From contig NZ_JADKNH010000001.1 in NCBI RefSeq assembly GCF_015352425.1, forward strand, positions 465,691 through 529,690: 64,000 nucleotides of DNA, read 5' to 3'. The stretch's first letter is position 1. Every line of letters begins with the position of its first letter. Positions 62,093-64,000 of this stretch are shown here, piece after piece. This DNA comes from Fusibacter ferrireducens (GTDB taxonomy: Bacteria > Bacillota > Clostridia > Peptostreptococcales > Acidaminobacteraceae). Below the pieces are notes generated by a model, which was not told where the DNA came from, did not search any database, and saw nothing but the letters and a program-made list of their open reading frames with translations. The translations under genes were made by a program, and so were the position numbers.

Positions 62093-62106
62093 GTTTAACG
62101 TTAAAC
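62093..62106. promoter_or_regulatory. LacI-type operator, distal
   Basis: GTTTAACGTTAAAC is a perfect 14-bp palindrome with central CG and shares the TTTAnCGnTAAA core with the proximal operator, about 111 bases away centre to centre. Two sites at this distance suggest DNA looping by a dimer-of-dimers, as for LacI. Confidence 0.7.
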
Positions 62107-62202
62107 TTGTCTGTCCTAAAAAAAACGAACCACGTCGTCTATAATTTAAATATATAGAACTTGTTACGCTTTGTCAATATGAATTCATGAGAAAATAGAA
62201 AA

Positions 62203-62250
62203 TAGACCTTGAAAAAGCATCTTTTTACTTTTTCAAAGGTCTACTCTTTT
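62203..62250 (-). terminator. Intrinsic terminator of the methyltransferase gene
   Basis: TAGACCTTGAAAAAG pairs with CTTTTTCAAAGGTCTA; T runs flank it on both strands. It lies about 50 bases past the methyltransferase stop and insulates it from the lacI region. The 379-base gap 61919-62297 otherwise holds only the promoter and operators listed. Confidence 0.8.
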
Positions 62251-62297
62251 TTGAGTTCTTGAAAATTTATTTGTGCTATATTATTCGTGGTCTATCA

Positions 62298-63056
62298 CTA
62301 GCGCTTTTTTAGCACCAGTAAATAACGATGTTCCTTACTCTCAATATACCCTTCTGTTTCAACGCTTTCATGCATTTCCATAAGTTTATCCAAACAGCAC
62401 TCCACACTAAAACCCTCAAATTCCCATTCGATAATTTTAGCGAGATAAACCAGTGCACCAATATCCAAAAAACGCAGATAAGGAAAACATTCATCTGACT
62501 CAATGACTTGAAATCCTAGCAATTGTGCTTCTGAAATTTCACTTTTAAGATCGTTTTCAAATTTAGGCATTTTATCGGGCTTATCTAAAAGAACCTTTGA
62601 AAATTCGAAATTGTTAAGCCTTCCCACTTGTTGTGTGATAAACACGCCACCACTTTTTAATGTTCTATAGACTTCTGATAAGTCAAAAGATTCATGTCTG
62701 TTGATGATTATGTCAAAGGCATTGTCATCAAGCGGTAAATTAGAATCGTCATTAACCTGTTTTACTTTGATGCCTAGTGGCCTTAGTTTTTCTTCACACA
62801 GTTTAACATTGGGTAGATAAGACTCTGTTACTGTGGTAAGGTGATGCGGATGATTAAGTGTCAATAAAAATTCACCGCCACCTGTGCCCATGTCGAGTAA
62901 TGAATCTGTGGATTTTAAGTAGTTTTTAACAATGTTCTTATAATCCCAAGGTATTGCTTCTTCCTCAGTTCGACCCTCTAAATGTGAAAAATTCCAACCG
63001 CTAAAAACATACTCTTCTTCTTTTTGCCATATTTTCTGTAATGCTTCTCTTTTCAT
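62298..63056 (-). CDS. SAM-dependent methyltransferase, class I
   Basis: A 252-residue methyltransferase. The SAM-binding motif I is LLDMGTGGGEFLL near 54-66; motif II/III are VTESYLPNVKLCEEKL and DNAFDIIINRHESFDLSEV near 112-130. It matches short clostridial methyltransferases of the Methyltransf_11 type with an N-terminal W-E-E-F helix. The substrate is unknown. No strong ribosome-binding site is seen, only AGAGG about 7 bases before the ATG. Single gene. Confidence 0.85.
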   Translation of the reverse strand: MKREALQKIWQKEEEYVFSGWNFSHLEGRTEEEAIPWDYKNIVKNYLKSTDSLLDMGTGGGEFLLTLNHPHHLTTVTESYLPNVKLCEEKLRPLGIKVKQVNDDSNLPLDDNAFDIIINRHESFDLSEVYRTLKSGGVFITQQVGRLNNFEFSKVLLDKPDKMPKFENDLKSEISEAQLLGFQVIESDECFPYLRFLDIGALVYLAKIIEWEFEGFSVECCLDKLMEMHESVETEGYIESKEHRYLLVLKKR

Positions 63057-63306
63057 CTGATATGCCTCTTATCTTTAATAGAGCTCTATAATTGGCAATA
63101 CAGCTGACTGATCACATGAAATTTAAGCTCGATACAATCTGTCATCAGATTAAATCAACTGTACCAAGCAGTTACCGATTTTTATAGGGCTATGTAATCT
63201 TAATTTTGTGAAATACATATTGCCTCCTAGCGTTTAAAGTCTAATTTAAGCATACACGAATATTATAATAATATCAATGATGTTTCTATTTCTTAAGGAG
63301 AAGGCC

Positions 63307-63638
63307 TTAGTTTTCTTCAAAAAAAACATTATCTAATTTAATGACGTTAATCAAAGCTTCCTCATATGGATGAATCTCTCTAATCATCTTCAAAACGGCT
63401 TTTACATAGGGTTCTTCACATCTTATTTCAAGCTTGTATTCTCTGCCGTGATCTTTTTTCCACTGAAAGGCATCGCTTCACCAAGTGGCCTCCAACAACC
63501 TTCAACTTCATAATATGAAGCAACATGATCGTAATCACCAACTTTACAAGCACCTAGTTTTGTAGCTTCTTCGATTACAGTTTTGATCAGATTTTTTGGG
63601 AGATAGATTTCAAGTTTGTACTGATTGTTGATTCTCAC
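63307..63638 (-). pseudogene. NIF3/CutA-like protein, frameshifted
   Basis: The frame from the ATG at 63638 reads YKLEIYLPKNLIKTVIEEAT near the start, KVGDYDHVASYYEVEGCWRP and GEAMPFSGKK, then stops at 63423. The other frame continues as YKLEIRCEEPYVKAVLKMIR and EIHPYEEALINVIKL to a TAA at 63307. Together they make a complete protein of the short YqfO-C/NIF3-CutA-like domain family, of about 110 residues. The two halves meet at a run of six A (63454-63459); one added base would restore the frame. It is either a real mutation, programmed slippage, or an assembly error. Confidence 0.78.
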
Positions 63639-63776
63639 GAATAAATTTCCTCCATATCATATATTAATTGATCGTAGTTCAATCATTGATCAATAAGTTG
63701 TTTCACGTGCATTTTTCGCCATTTGCATCTCTGTACAATTCTATCATCTATCAACTTAAGTTTCCATGAATAGAAT

Positions 63777-64000
63777 ACAGCTTTCGGCTCAAATCTTGCA
63801 TACAACAACATTTGAGCCATCTCTCGATGTCTCAAAACGATTTTCGCTGACGCTGTTTGAGGGTGAACATTCCTCATCACAGCTTTCGGCTCAAATCTTG
63901 CATACAACAACATTTGAGCCATCTCTCGATGTCTCAAAACGATTTTCGCTGACGCTGTTTGAGGGTGAACATTCCTCATCACAGCTTTCGGCTCAAATCT
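63777..64000 (-). repeat. Tandem 102-bp repeats, inverted relative to those near 27.3 kb
   Basis: Two identical 102-bp copies (63777-63878, 63879-63980) and the start of a third run off the window edge. The reverse complement differs from the unit at 27331 at only about a tenth of positions. The period of 102 keeps a reading frame open, giving a 34-residue repeat (SAKIVLRHREMAQMLLYARF) that is probably an accident of the period. The number of copies beyond the edge is unknown. Confidence 0.88.

Noticed and set aside
63683..63982. A 99-codon minus-strand frame through the 102-bp repeats
   Set aside because: The frame stays open because 102 is divisible by three. It has no family motif and the related copies at 27.3 kb (period 104) do not keep it open, so I treat it as repeat DNA, not as a gene.

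Overview
The window looks like chromosomal DNA of a low-G+C Gram-positive bacterium, most likely of class Clostridia. Ribosome binding sites are strong (GGAGG-type), secreted proteins carry lipobox or Gram-positive signal peptides, a surface protein ends in SLH domains, intrinsic terminators are common, and nearly every gene is of a clostridial/bacillar type. The genus cannot be fixed from the sequence. No rRNA, tRNA, CRISPR array, phage module or transposase was found. Most genes lie on the minus strand.

Layout. 1-5.9 kb: a MocR regulator (partial) divergent from its usual partner, a YczE-type membrane protein; DNA topoisomerase III; a CPBP membrane protease; a radical SAM protein. 6.1-11.6 kb: an acetyltransferase, a large membrane-anchored protein, a calcium-type P-ATPase and an SRPBCC protein. 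11.6-20.3 kb: an accessory stretch with six orphan membrane-anchored proteins, four GNAT acetyltransferases, two very small membrane proteins, a 119-bp near-palindromic element and three decayed gene fragments (DUF1697, NUDIX, aspartate racemase). 20.2-27.2 kb: a TIM-barrel isomerase, an S41-like lipoprotein, a DJ-1/PfpI protein, an AraC regulator with a GyrI-like domain and a C45 acyltransferase-like protein. 27.3-29.0 kb: a 104-bp repeat pair, then histidyl-tRNA synthetase behind a complete histidine leader-peptide attenuator.

29.0-38.8 kb: a four-gene ABC importer with a DUF3798 lipoprotein, divergent from a four-gene plus-strand operon (membrane-anchored family 5 solute-binding protein, DUF6305-like protein, histidine kinase, response regulator). 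The arrangement suggests a ligand-sensing system controlling the importer. 38.8-46.7 kb: a 1678-residue BspA-type leucine-rich-repeat SLH protein, a DUF2442 protein and a MalT-like LuxR activator. 46.9-48.7 kb: an orphan small protein behind a sigma-D (flagellar) type promoter, and a four-gene operon of unknown function with two tandem paralogous zinc-ribbon proteins. 48.9-50.3 kb: a serine beta-lactamase-like hydrolase.

50.4-62.1 kb: one catabolic operon read as lacI, two sugar permeases, solute-binding lipoprotein, (alpha/alpha)6 glycosidase, GH15-like glycosidase, GH31 glycosidase, ending in a long hairpin terminator. It would import an oligosaccharide and split it in the cytoplasm. The LacI-type repressor has ACG where its start codon should be, and two operator-like palindromes lie upstream. 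62.2-64.0 kb: a methyltransferase, a frameshifted NIF3/CutA-like gene, and identical 102-bp tandem repeats of the same family as those at 27.3 kb but inverted, running off the window edge.
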